NCBI GenBank assembly: GCA_024803745.1
Contig: JANJXV010000004.1
Span: 48,687,358 to 48,751,357 of the forward strand
DNA length: 64,000 bases
Direction: 5' to 3'
From: Megascapheus bottae
Lineage: Eukaryota; Chordata; Mammalia; Rodentia; Geomyidae
Below the pieces are notes generated by a model, which worked only from the letters and a program-made list of their open reading frames with translations, ran no database searches and was not told where the DNA came from. Positions within the stretch are counted from its first letter, which is position 1, and each line of letters opens with the position of its first letter. The position numbers and the translations under genes were made by a program. Positions 54,455 through 64,000 of this stretch are shown in pieces.

Positions 54455-54595
54455 TTTTTAGGTCATGGGGTTTAAGCTTGGCCTGGGCACTGTCCCTGAG
54501 CTCTTCAGCTTAAAGTTACCACCCTGTCTTTGATCCAAGCCCCAATTCCCATTCTCAGGTCCTTTTGTGCATGAGCTATGAGGCTGGGCTAATTT
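54455..54595 (-). mobile_element. Geo with remnant of 7SL head
   Basis: Reverse Geo 'gcctgggcactgtccctgag', 'ctcttcagcttaaagttacc'. Most of the 7SL head is deleted, leaving 'gcatgagctatgaggctggg'. Confidence 0.75.
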
Positions 54596-55296
54596 TTTTT
54601 TATTTTATAACTAAAAGATGGTAAGGATATTGGAAAAGCAGAATTCCTGCACATAATAGAAATATAAATGCTAACAACTTTTTTGGAATAAGAATTGAAA
54701 TAATGTTCAGGAAAGTAATTATAATAACTTTAATTCCAAAATTTCTTCTATTGAGAGAGCATAAAGAAAAAATAACCTACAACTGTATTGATTTTGTTAA
54801 AATTTAATTAAACATTCATCCTAGCAGACATTGGGACCGATGTTGTGCAGATTTCCCTAGAGACAACTGCTTCTTCATAATTACTGTGACCAAGGCAGCC
54901 ACTTTGAAATAATCATGAATATTTTATAATTATAGTATTTTATAATTATAAACCATTGCATACAGAAACCCTTTAAAGGGACAATCATAATAACATAATA
55001 AAAGTTATTTATGATCAAAAAATAACCAACATCATGTTAAATGGGAAAAGCTATACAATTTTATTTTTCTAAAGTCATGAATAAGACCAAGATATCTATT
55101 CAACTCATTATTATACAATATAATGCTAGACTTCTAACAAGGTCTCCGAGTCAAGGGAAAGAAATAAGAATTTGAAAAAGGAAGTATTAATTCAATTTAT
55201 TCTTATTCTAAGATAATATTCTGTATTTAATTGAGCCTAAAGATGCCACAAATATAAATAAAACCCTCCTAGGTCTAAGATTAGAAAGTCAATAGA
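54596..55296. other. Unassigned AT-rich DNA
   Basis: A local duplication 'attttataattata' occurs twice near 54920-54950. Nothing else recognised. Confidence 0.45.
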
Positions 55297-55515
55297 TCAA
55301 GCCAGATGTTGGCAACTCAGGCCTGTAAAATCTAGCACCTCAGAAGGCTGAGTTCTGAGGATTCCAGCTTGAAGCCAGTCCTGGCAGGAAAGTCCCTGAG
55401 ATTCTTATCTTCAATTAATGACACAAAAAGCAGGAAGGGGAGCTGTGATTCAAGTATATATTGCTAGCCTTGAGCAAGAAAACTCAGTACTAAAAAATAA
55501 AGACAGAAAAAAAAG

Positions 55516-55517
<2 letters not shown>
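55297..55517 (+). mobile_element. 7SL-Geo SINE broken by microsatellite
   Basis: 'gatgttggcaactcaggcct' head, 'cagtcctggcaggaaagtcc', Geo 'gggagctgtgattcaagtat'. The end of Geo ('ccctgaattcaagg') lies beyond the (GA)n at about 55603-55617. Confidence 0.82.

Positions 55518-55577
<60 letters not shown>
55518..55577 (+). repeat. (GA)n inside a Geo monomer
   Basis: About 28 GA units between the two halves of Geo. Confidence 0.95.
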
Positions 55578-55580
<3 letters not shown>

Positions 55581-55623
55581 TTTTTAGTGATAAAAAAATT
55601 GTCCCTGAATTCAAGGTTACATA

Positions 55624-55653
<30 letters not shown>
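55624..55653. repeat. (CA)n at Geo 3' end
   Basis: About 15 CA units followed by 'tgcatgcacac'. Confidence 0.94.
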
Positions 55654-55656
<3 letters not shown>

Positions 55657-55737
55657 CATGCACACGAGAGCACAATCAGCTTTTCGATGTAATTTTAGAG
55701 ATAAAATTATAGGTTAAGATTATGTGTTTGGAATTGG

Positions 55738-55820
55738 AGGAGGGGCTCAAGTGGTAGAGTGCTAGCCAATGAACAAAAGCATCAGATATGGAGTTCAAGC
55801 CTTAATCTTGGACACAAAGA
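55738..55820 (+). mobile_element. Geo monomer fragment
   Basis: 'ggggctcaagtggtagagtg' and 'atggagttcaagcctt' are the box-like ends of Geo. No head is present. Confidence 0.8.
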
Positions 55821-57609
55821 AAGCTAGACTGTCTTTTGCACATGTGAACAAAATTCTTGCCATTGATAGAAGGTCAAATATTGAGTGAACTTGGGAACTT
55901 GTAAAGTTCAGATTTTTCTCAACTGAAGTCTAATTTTAAATAAAGAAAACACAAATGTCAACTTTCATAAGGCATAAATATCTGCATATGTTTTGTCAAT
56001 AAATATGTAGGAAAAGAGTTACTAAAATTGACTTCTGTGTTATTATTAAATATTGAAATATTTCCTTGGCTATTTTTAATATTATTCATTGTTTTGTATG
56101 TATATTGCATCAATGTATGTCAAAAGAAGATGTATGTAATATATTGTTCTTTAACTTTGCCATGTTTTATTTCTTATAAATTACATCAAATGGGTATTGA
56201 GAAAACTGATAAACAGGTAAACAAATTTAGTAATCTTTTGGGGTATTAATTTAGAATCTAACAGCATTCAGGAACATGAAATGTTATATGCTCAGATTTA
56301 TTTTGGTAAATATGCTTTAAACCACACAGGTTATGGAAAATCTATTTGGTAAATGTGTCTTCATTTCCCAGTAGTATTGATTTTTTTAAACATATTTTGA
56401 CAGTGACTCTTAAAATCTTACTTAGAGACAATATGGTATTAATTTTCTCATATCTAGAGAAGCAAATTAGAAGGCCCATAAACATTCCCCAAGCTATAAT
56501 TGAACATTTAGAATTCATGAAATGAAATTCTGATGTCTCTATAAATCTAAAGAACATGCAGTTTGCCTTTCAATGACTTTGGAAGTGATTCTAAACATTA
56601 TTCCTAGGAAACAATATTGTTAATGGGAAAATATGGTTTTGAGGCAAACAAAACAATGAATCAAATTAAATGTTTTTTCATGTTTGTCTTCTAGATAGAA
56701 ATTTATGTGGAAACAATAAAATGATTTGCCCATTAAATTATTATCAATATCCTTAAATCATATCACATCCCAATTGCACAATAATGCATAGTATTTTGTT
56801 ATCTCTTTAATGAAATTTTTATTTTGTTTATGGGATTGTTGAAAAAAATATTTGTGTGATTTTTATTTGGGTAAACTATTGAAACTATTGCCAGTGAGTG
56901 AACCTACTTAATGAGGTTCAGAAGTTACGTTATGAGTTGTGGTTTCACAATCACTTTGTGTTACAATATTTTTCTACTTATTAGTTTATAGAAATTATAA
57001 AAAGTAGGGAGTTTCATTGTATATATAATGTGACTGAATCATCATCTTCATTAAGCTTTCTTCTTTTCCATCGCCCTCTCCACAATTCACTTATCTACAT
57101 CTCCATTTCCTTTCACAACTTTATTTTTCTCTGATTGACACAAAATATCTCTGTTAAGGTGATCTCTCACTGAGTGTACATTTGAAAGCTCTGATGCTTT
57201 CTCAGGAATTAGCAGGCATGAGAATATGGAATCTGAATCTTCACCTTAAAACCACTGGAACAAAATTTCTAGGTGTCCCTTAGGAAATCCACTGGCACAA
57301 CAAAGACTGAAATACACATTCTAAGCATATCACTTTGAATTGTATTTCTCATAGCTCTGAAAAATAAAGTTCTTTTGTTGTTTGTTTTAGAAGAACATAC
57401 TGGATTTAGGCTGAATACTTTATCTGCTTGACAATGATTGAGCAAAAGCTTCTTCTTTAGATCTGTACTGTTCTAGTTCTTATATCCTTTTCACTAATAA
57501 CTCATTCTGGAAGCTTTTGGAAGTTTTTTTCCTAAAATTTATATTGGAATTGAGAAATATTTTCCATGTGAATGTTTTTCCTCTATTAAAAACTATATGG
57601 CCTTGTTTA
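55821..57609. other. Unassigned AT-rich DNA
   Basis: No recognisable element over 1.8 kb. Short frames at 56028-56249 (+) and 56342-56557 (-) show no domain. Confidence 0.45.
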
Positions 57610-57815
57610 CACTGTCAATCCCCGATTATGGTAATCCTTGCCTATAATGCTTGCTATTTTGAGGTCTGAGTTCCAAAGAATTGTGATTTTGAGACCATCT
57701 GCAAAAAAGCCTGTTAGACTGTTAAAAACAAATAATCATCAAGAAGCATGACAGAAAGGTATGGCTCAAGTGGTATAGTGCCAGCCTAGCAAGCAAGTCA
57801 AAGGAGCTCAAGATC
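57610..57815 (+). mobile_element. Old 7SL-Geo SINE
   Basis: 'tggtaatccttgcctataat', 'aattgtgattttgagaccat' and Geo 'ggtatggctcaagtggtata' are in order. Confidence 0.7.
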
Positions 57816-57839
57816 CTATATAATTGCATATACCCTATG

Positions 57840-57965
57840 TATAATATTATATATACATATATATAATATTGGTTTTCATAAAGTCACTTATATAATATTG
57901 ACTGAAACTATATATGTATATACAATATACATGGAGTATGCATATATATAAATATATATGCCATA
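57840..57965. repeat. TA-rich low-complexity DNA
   Basis: Interrupted TATA/CATA units following the SINE end. Confidence 0.85.
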
Positions 57966-58234
57966 TACTTTAACTTAAATTATGTTGAGGAAATAGATTG
58001 TGATAATAGCTCTACTTTGTGAATAAAGAAATGGAGTTTGTAAAATGACTATAGTCAAGATGATACTGAGATCTAAGCAAGTCTATATGATTCTCTAGTA
58101 GTGAAGTTTTCATGTTGGAATAATATTTGATGTCTTAGAAATTTCGTCTGAAGTTTTTAAGTCATAGGAAAGTATTTCCAAATGTATTTCTTAAATTATT
58201 GTTTTATATGACTTTATAGAATAATGTCCTAGAT

Positions 58235-58550
58235 TCTTTTTTCTTTCTTTCCTTTTTTTTGTGGATCATGGGGCTTGAACTCTGGGCCTGGGTGCTGTCT
58301 CAGCAACCAAGCTAGGCTTGAGCTCTTGAGCTCAAGGCTACAACCGTACCCCTGGGCCTTGGGCATTGTCCCTGAGCTCTTCAGATCAAGGCTACAGCCC
58401 TACCCCCTGAGCTACATCCTCAGTTCCCATTTTCTAGAGGTTAATTGGAGTCGCAAGTTCTTTAGTGCCAGGGCTGGCTTTGTACTGTGATCTTCAGATC
58501 TCAGCCTCCTGAGTAGCTAGGATTACAGGCCTGAGCCACCATGCCTGGCT
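58235..58550 (-). mobile_element. 7SL-Geo SINE with duplicated Geo segment
   Basis: Reverse order: T-rich tail, Geo, a second partial Geo copy, 'taattggagtcgcaagttct', then head 'ctgagtagctaggattacag'. The duplicated block includes 'gggcctgggtgctgtctc' / 'gggccttgggcattgtcc' and 'gagctcaaggctacaaccg' / 'agatcaaggctacagccc'. The element is about 70-80 bp longer than its relatives. Confidence 0.88.
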
Positions 58551-58574
58551 TTTAAGTATTCATTGGTCTTGGTT

Positions 58575-58700
58575 TAGTTATTTTTCTGAGATATTACTCG
58601 GTTTAGGCTAGCAATGAACTTGATCAATAGCCAGGTTTACCTGGAACTCACCATTCACTTACTTTAGTTTCCCTAGTGCTATTAATGTAGATATCCACAA
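58575..58700 (-). mobile_element. Possible B1-type fragment
   Basis: 'tagttatttttctgagatatt' and 'ggtttacctggaactcacca' loosely fit the reverse of B1. Confidence 0.35.
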
Positions 58701-61574
58701 CATTACTAGAGTTTCATTGATTTTCTTTTAATTTTATCTTTATTATAGTTCATTTTCAATAATAGCATCCTCCATAGTAACTTCTCAAACTTTTCAAGAT
58801 TTTCATCAAATATTCCTGTGGCTGTTTATGCATGATAGCAAGATACTCATTTATTTACTAGTCAAGTTGCTATAGAACATTTGTATTTTGGGTCAATGAC
58901 TTGCTGTGCATTTTGGATAACATAACGGAAGAAACATTTCAGGATTCTCCATTTGGTGTGACTTAACTTATTTCAGAAGCAGCACATCAGTGCAATTCTC
59001 ATTACATGGATGAATGTGTAAGCACAACGGTTCATACACTAGACTAATTCAGAGCTTTCACAAATAACTTGTTCAGTATTTTCACAGTCAGAATTGACAT
59101 GTCTGAGAACATTTCACTGATTTTAGTTTTGAAGAACTGAGTAAGATTTAAATAATTAAAATGGAAGTGGATACATTATATCCGAGGTTGGAAAAAACTA
59201 TCCTGTGGAAGGAAAGGTTCCATGAAGAAAAACAGATGACATCAAGAGAAACCTAAAATTTAATCTTATGTTCAGTATCTCATGCTTATATAATTTCAAG
59301 ACGTACTTCCATACTTCTAGATAGAATTATGCCCAGCTATGGGCTCAAGTTCTTCCCTACCAAAAAATAAAATAAATGATAGTAAGTTAAAAAAATGTTA
59401 TTAACTCCTATTACCTGTTACTTGGGATTGTGACATTGTATGAAAATAGTCATTGCAGATGAAATCAGGTAAGTAGGAGGGTTCCCTCATGTGCTCCCAT
59501 AACAGAGGTCTTTGTAACAGTCATATGCAAAAAGACAGACAAGAGGAGAAGGTCAGGTTATAACAGAAAGCACAGATCTTCCAAAGGCAGCCAGCAACCC
59601 ACAGAAACTAGTAGGAGGTAAAAAAAAATAGAAGTATACCCTTGCAGAGCAAGTCTGGCACTATTATTATAATTTCATTCATTCTTTGCACCTCCAATCC
59701 TAAGACCTCAGCCTCAATTAGCTTCCAATCTAGGAAACACTTCTGTTTCCTTTTTGCAGTTAATGTGAAGAACAATTCATCTGGAAATAAAATGATATAT
59801 ATGAAATTTCTTTTAGAATTCAGTGTGATCTAGAGAAAACTTTTATTTTTGTCAGGATACATTAGAAAATGTACACATGAAAATGTTACGATAATTGTGA
59901 GGCCCACTGAAATCATCAGAAAGGGAGAAGGGTGGAAGTACATTAAGAAGGTAAAGAAAACTATTTGAATTTAATTAATGTACCTTTTATGCATGGAAGA
60001 AATATCACATTTGAAATCCTTGTATAATTAATTTATGCTAATCAAAAGCTAAAAATAATGTTTGATTAGAGAAACAGTACAAAATTGGTTATCAGCATTT
60101 TACTTCCTTTTATATATAAGTGTACATGCATACAAAATGTGCATGTGTGTATTACCCATTAAATATGAAAGAGAAAATATAAATAAATGGATTTAACATA
60201 TTGTTAGCACATTAAATTTCATTGCATAATGGACATTGCTTGCAAGAATATTCAATTACCAAGGAAAACCCAGTAATTATAAAATCAATCATTTGAACAA
60301 CAGCATAATCAGGAGCCACATAATAAGAAAACCAACTACCCGAAATACTTCTTAATTGTTCTCTTTCAAAACGGCATGTGCTTTTCAAAATATTGCTCCT
60401 TTCTGAGGAGCTGATTACAGAATATAGCAGAGCACATCTAACTGTATGCTCCCCTTCTCCGACCAGACGCTTGCTGATATAGTTTGAGACATCAGATACT
60501 ACAGAAATAGCTTTCAGCCAGCAATATTATAGTTCCTTTATTAAAGCCAAATATAATCACAAAACTAGATGAGGTAAGTCTTTAAAGAGAGTAACTGTAT
60601 TCAGGCCCCATGTGACCAGCTGCCTTGATGACAAGAAATGCATATAAACAATACTTGTTTATTTCTATTTTAGACACATGATTTTTATCTAGAGAAAAAT
60701 GTACAACAATATCATGCCTTAATTTTTCTGTTTATTCATTTAATTTTTGGCAATTAAAGGAACTCAATGACATATTATTTAATTATTTAAGAATATTAGT
60801 ACAAAGTTACAGATTTGATTTTTATTACCACTCTCAAAGCGTATTTCATGTTCAGTATGCAATCTAAAATTAAATTATTTACAGAAGCAAGTTGCAAAAA
60901 GTGAAGTGAAGATGACATCTTTCATTTTAAATTTGAATCCAAGTGCTCTGGATAGCATGCTTATATTTGGTATATTTATACAAATAACTTGAAAAATACA
61001 AGATATGTTTATCCTTATTTTTCAGTGCCAATTGTGAAATGTAATATTTTGTCACATTCTTGTTTAAATGAAGTTTAAAAATCTTTAGATTTTACTATAA
61101 AAATATTTCTGTACTTTCAAATTGCATGTATCAAAGCAATTCTGTGTACCACACCAAAGTTCCTTCTAAGATACCTACATATCACAAAAACCTACATAAA
61201 ACTGAAACTTAAGATAGTTAATTCTAGAGAAGTGGCCAGATTTTCCATTGTCTTATGTCCACGGCCCTAAAATTAACCAAGCTAACTTCCATCCATACAG
61301 TCCGGAAAAGGAAGGAGGGGCAGCTAAAGAGGAAAATTGGGAGAAAATGTAGCCTTGGACTCCATATGTATTCTACAAAAGTAAGAAAATGAGAAAGTTT
61401 TCAAGGAATGGTTGTGAACGTTGAATGGGGTAATGTTGATGAAAATGTATACATATACTTTTATATTTATATAATATTCATGAAAATATATAATATGTAA
61501 TGAAATATTGTATCATATAATGCTTTGTAAAATAACGACTCCTTTTTATAAATACTCAATAAAAACATTTAAAT
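58701..61574. other. Longest unassigned stretch, AT-rich, repeat-poor
   Basis: About 2.9 kb with no SINE, L1 or microsatellite I can name, and no frame with a recognised domain. 60200-61200 has many 'taatta'-type phrases. A less AT-rich island lies at 60400-60490 ('gctccccttctccgaccaga'). Confidence 0.5.
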
Positions 61575-62711
61575 CAAAACAATTTGGTACTGGCACAAGA
61601 ACAGGCCTGAAGACCAATGGAATAGAACTGACGACCTAGATACTAAACCACAGACCTATGGCCACCTAATCTTTGACAAGGGAGCCAAAAAAATGGAATG
61701 GAAGAAAGATAGCCTCTTCAAAACTGGTGCTGGCAGAACTGGTTAAGCACATGCACAAAACTAAAGTTGGATCCTTCTTTGTCACCCTGTACTAGAATTA
61801 ACTCCAAATGGATCAAAGACATCGAGGTAAAAGCCGACACTGAAAACTTTACAAGAAGGAATAGGAGATACACTAGACCTCCTTGGCACAGGTCGAAACT
61901 TTCTTAATAAGGACCAAGAATCACAACAAATCAGAGAAAGGCTGGATAAGTGGGACTGCATTAAACTGCGGAGCTTTTGTATGGCAAAGGACATAGTGGG
62001 AGAAGATCTTCATCAACCATACAATGGACAAAGGCCTCATATCTAAAATATATCAACAGCTCAAAAAATTGAATCAATCCAAAACTAATCTCCAAAGTAA
62101 CAACCATCCCATTAAAAGATGGGCCAAAGACTTAGAGAGTCTTCTCTGAAGAAGAAACAAAAATGGCCTATAGACACATGAAGAAATGCTCAACATCTCT
62201 GGTCATAAAAGAAATGCAAATCAAAACCTCAATCCAGTTAGAATGGCCAGGATCAAGAAAACTAATAACAACGGATACTGGAAGGGATGTGGCCAGGAGG
62301 GATCACTGTTGGTGGGAGTGCAAACTCATTCACCCACGATGGAAAGCAGTATGGCAGTTCCTCAAAAGGCTAAACATAGAGCTCCCCTATGACCCAGCAA
62401 TTCCACTACTAGGCATTTACCCAATTGTCCAGAAACAAAGACATACTAAATCCACTAGCACAGCAATGTTCATTATAGCACTATTTACCATAGCAAAGAT
62501 ATGGAATCAACCTAGATGTCCCTCAGTTGATGAGTGGATCAACAAGATGTGGTATTTATACACAATGGAATTCTATGCTGCTGTCAGAAAGAATGACATT
62601 GCCCCATTTGTTAGGAAATGGAAAGACTTAGAAAAGATCATATTAAGTGAAGTAAGCCAGACTCAAAGGAACTTAGGCTCAATGGTTTCCCTCATTTGTC
62701 ATAATCATTAG
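61575..62711 (+). pseudogene. L1 ORF2 C-terminal pseudogene (compensating frameshifts)
   Basis: The product family is the L1 reverse transcriptase/endonuclease polyprotein; only the C-terminal region beyond the RT core remains. The last frame, 62163-62711, is open for 182 codons and ends with L1-typical stretches (WQFLKRLN, LPYDPAIPLLGIYP, MWYLYTMEFYAA, KDLEKIILSEVSQ). Within it two small deletions (about 62226 and 62308) shift the frame out and back. The Cys/His cluster is lost from this frame; in the neighbouring frame it reads [12 protein letters not shown], with the first Cys changed to Tyr. Upstream (61600-62160) stops and indels are frequent. It is not functional. Confidence 0.9.
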
Positions 62712-62989
62712 AAACCTTGGGCTCTCCTAGCAGAGATTTGCAATAGAGCAAAACCTTGATACAAAAGGCCATATAGTAGGACACTGAATGAAAGGTTCCC
62801 TAGGATATAGAAACATAAGCCATATAATGAATGATTGTTCTTCTTAAGGTACTATGTTATCTCTCGTCTCTTTTGCTGTCCCTTGGTTATCTCATATTGT
62901 TACAGTATCTCACTTTGTTACCTGATATATTGGATATATTTGTATTTGGTTATTTGAAATTGGACAGGGAATGGGGGAAAACAAGATGA

Positions 62990-63011
62990 GGGGTGAGGGT
63001 GAGGGGGAGGG
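62990..63011 (+). other. G-quadruplex motif in L1 3' UTR
   Basis: GGGG-TGA-GGG-TGA-GGGGG-A-GGG: four G runs with loops of 3, 3 and 1 bases. Confidence 0.85.
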
Positions 63012-63120
63012 AAATGGGGACCAAGACATGTGAAAGGGTATCAATGTGTGGGAATTAATACACCATCTATCTGACAAATATCATGTAATCCTTCTATGAA
63101 TTACAATAAAAATATATGAA

Positions 63121-63274
63121 AAAATATACTTAAGTTAATGATTTTCACAAAGATGCATATGTGTGTGCCAATCATACGTATAAAATGTTAATCTGAGCTC
63201 CCTTAGCAAATATTATCACTATTTTTTAGAAACATTGATTAATTTTCCTCATTAATAAAAATATATTTTTATGT
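63121..63274. other. Short unassigned spacer
   Basis: AT-rich DNA between the L1 3' end and the IDL-Geo; nothing recognised. Confidence 0.45.
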
Positions 63275-63465
63275 GGGGCCGGGAGTTTGGCCTAGTGGTA
63301 GAGTGCTTACCTAGTATGCACAAAGTCCCAGGTTTGATTCCTCGGTACCACATACATAGAAAGAAAAAGCTGGAAGTGGTGCTGTGGCTCAAGTGGTACA
63401 TCTCTAGCCTTGAGAAAAGTCAAAGGACATTGTTCAAGCCCTGAGTTCAAACCCCACACATGGCA
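63275..63465 (+). mobile_element. IDL-Geo dimeric SINE
   Basis: 'ggggccgggagtttggccta' start, intact box A, box B 'ggtttgattcc', and a complete Geo ('gtggctcaagtggtacatc', 'ctgagttcaaacccc'). The tail is replaced by a compound microsatellite. Confidence 0.95.
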
Positions 63466-63512
<47 letters not shown>

Positions 63513-63532
63513 CATCCATCTATCTATCTATC

Positions 63533-63566
<34 letters not shown>

Positions 63567-63574
63567 TGTGTGTG
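63466..63574. repeat. (TCTA)n(TG)n compound microsatellite as SINE tail
   Basis: About 16 TCTA units with two TCCA variants (63466-63532), then about 20 TG units with one TA (63533-63574). Confidence 0.96.
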
Positions 63575-64000
63575 CACAGTAGGCATCTGGATACTAATTT
63601 TCTGGTGAAATTACTTATATCTTAGCATTTTGTAATCTATAAGTTGATGCTTTAATGCCTCATATGAGGTCTAAATCATTAGAACTTCTAATAGTTATCT
63701 TTTTATAGGGTCTACAATTTATGGATTTTTCATGTTTTTTTGCCCAGTGAGAATATTCTACATAATTTCTTATGTAATACCTTTTAATTTCTGCAAACAT
63801 AGAGCCAAGAATGATTTTATTCTACCCTAATAAGTGGGTTAATTGAAAAATAATTTTGATTGCACAGAAAATTAATTAACCCATGGTAATCTGTTAGAAC
63901 ATCTTTCATATGATCCCATGTATTTTTCTATGTGCCATCCTCTTTTAATTTACAGTGAATAAATTGTTTCTGATTGAATTCAAGCATTTACTTTCTGTAA
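63575..64000. other. Unassigned AT-rich DNA
   Basis: Nothing recognised up to the window end. Confidence 0.45.

Larger units (their letters stand above)
61575..63120 (+). mobile_element. Longest L1 remnant: ORF2 3' part plus complete 3' UTR
   Basis: Begins at 'tttggtactggcacaagaac', runs through ORF2 to the stop at about 62709-62711, then the 3' UTR with 'aggatatagaaacataagc', the G-rich tract and 'ctatgaattacaataaaaat'. It is 5'-truncated and broken. I could not find a convincing TSD. Confidence 0.95.

Noticed and set aside
62163..62711. 182-codon open frame, the longest on the plus strand
   Set aside because: It is the C-terminal L1 ORF2 with two compensating deletions and a lost Cys cluster; annotated as a pseudogene, not a host gene.
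63275..63345. tRNA-Ala-like sequence in IDL monomers
   Set aside because: The boxes resemble tRNA, but the cloverleaf is not kept and the sequence continues into Geo; these are SINEs, not tRNA genes.
63466..63532. Regular short repeats that could suggest a CRISPR-like array
   Set aside because: Four-base tandem units with no spacers; a microsatellite in a mammalian genome.

Overview
This is mammalian nuclear DNA from a rodent of the superfamily Geomyoidea (kangaroo rats, pocket mice, pocket gophers). The diagnostic signal is a dimeric SINE present in about 18 copies. Its left monomer is tRNA-Ala-derived (IDL, core 'tggcctagtggtagagtgc...gggttcgattcc'). Its right monomer (Geo, core 'gtggctcaagtggtagag...ctgagttcaagcccc') is, from memory of the literature, known only from Geomyoidea. 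A second abundant SINE joins a 7SL/B1-type head ('ggctcatgcctgtaatcctagc') to the same Geo monomer. The genus cannot be fixed from sequence alone.

No functional protein-coding exon, rRNA, tRNA or CRISPR array is supported. Every longer open frame is explained by L1 ORF2 remnants, SINEs, microsatellites or chance. The window looks like an AT-rich gene desert or part of a very large intron.

Layout. 1-1.2 kb: L1 and SINE mosaic. 1.2-5 kb: mostly unassigned, with two SINEs. 5-7 kb: SINEs inserted in an old L1. 7-11 kb: unassigned, with a MIR and a long (CA)n. 11-15 kb: SINE and microsatellite cluster. 15.2-16.8 kb: old minus-strand L1 ORF2 split by an IDL-Geo. 17-20 kb: sparse, with a tiny L1 bearing an 18-bp target-site duplication (TSD) and a Geo-A27-Geo chimera bearing a 16-bp TSD. 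20-23 kb: old L1 pieces. 24 kb: inverted L1. 24.5-26.5 kb: unassigned. 26.5-36 kb: dense SINEs, microsatellites and L1 3' ends. 36-40.6 kb: unassigned. 40.7-41.7 kb: L1, SINE and a 240-bp (GA)n. 43.3-44.1 kb: older B1 and ID monomers. 45-52.3 kb: a run of mostly minus-strand L1 3' ends, with one plus-strand L1 nested by a 14-bp TSD. 52.3-61.5 kb: SINEs in mostly unassigned AT-rich DNA. 61.6-63.1 kb: the longest L1 remnant (ORF2 3' part plus 3' UTR), followed by an IDL-Geo with a compound microsatellite tail.

Functionally this is a record of retrotransposition: L1 supplies the machinery, and the SINEs carry Pol III-type boxes and A-rich or microsatellite tails. The most interesting observations are these: Geo itself looks tRNA-Ala-like; chimeric and monomeric SINE insertions have their own TSDs; SINE tails repeatedly seed long microsatellites; and the L1 3' UTR carries a conserved G-quadruplex-type tract. 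I found no new multi-gene system. Family labels rest on recalled consensus sequences, so boundaries are approximate to a few bases, or tens of bases for old elements.
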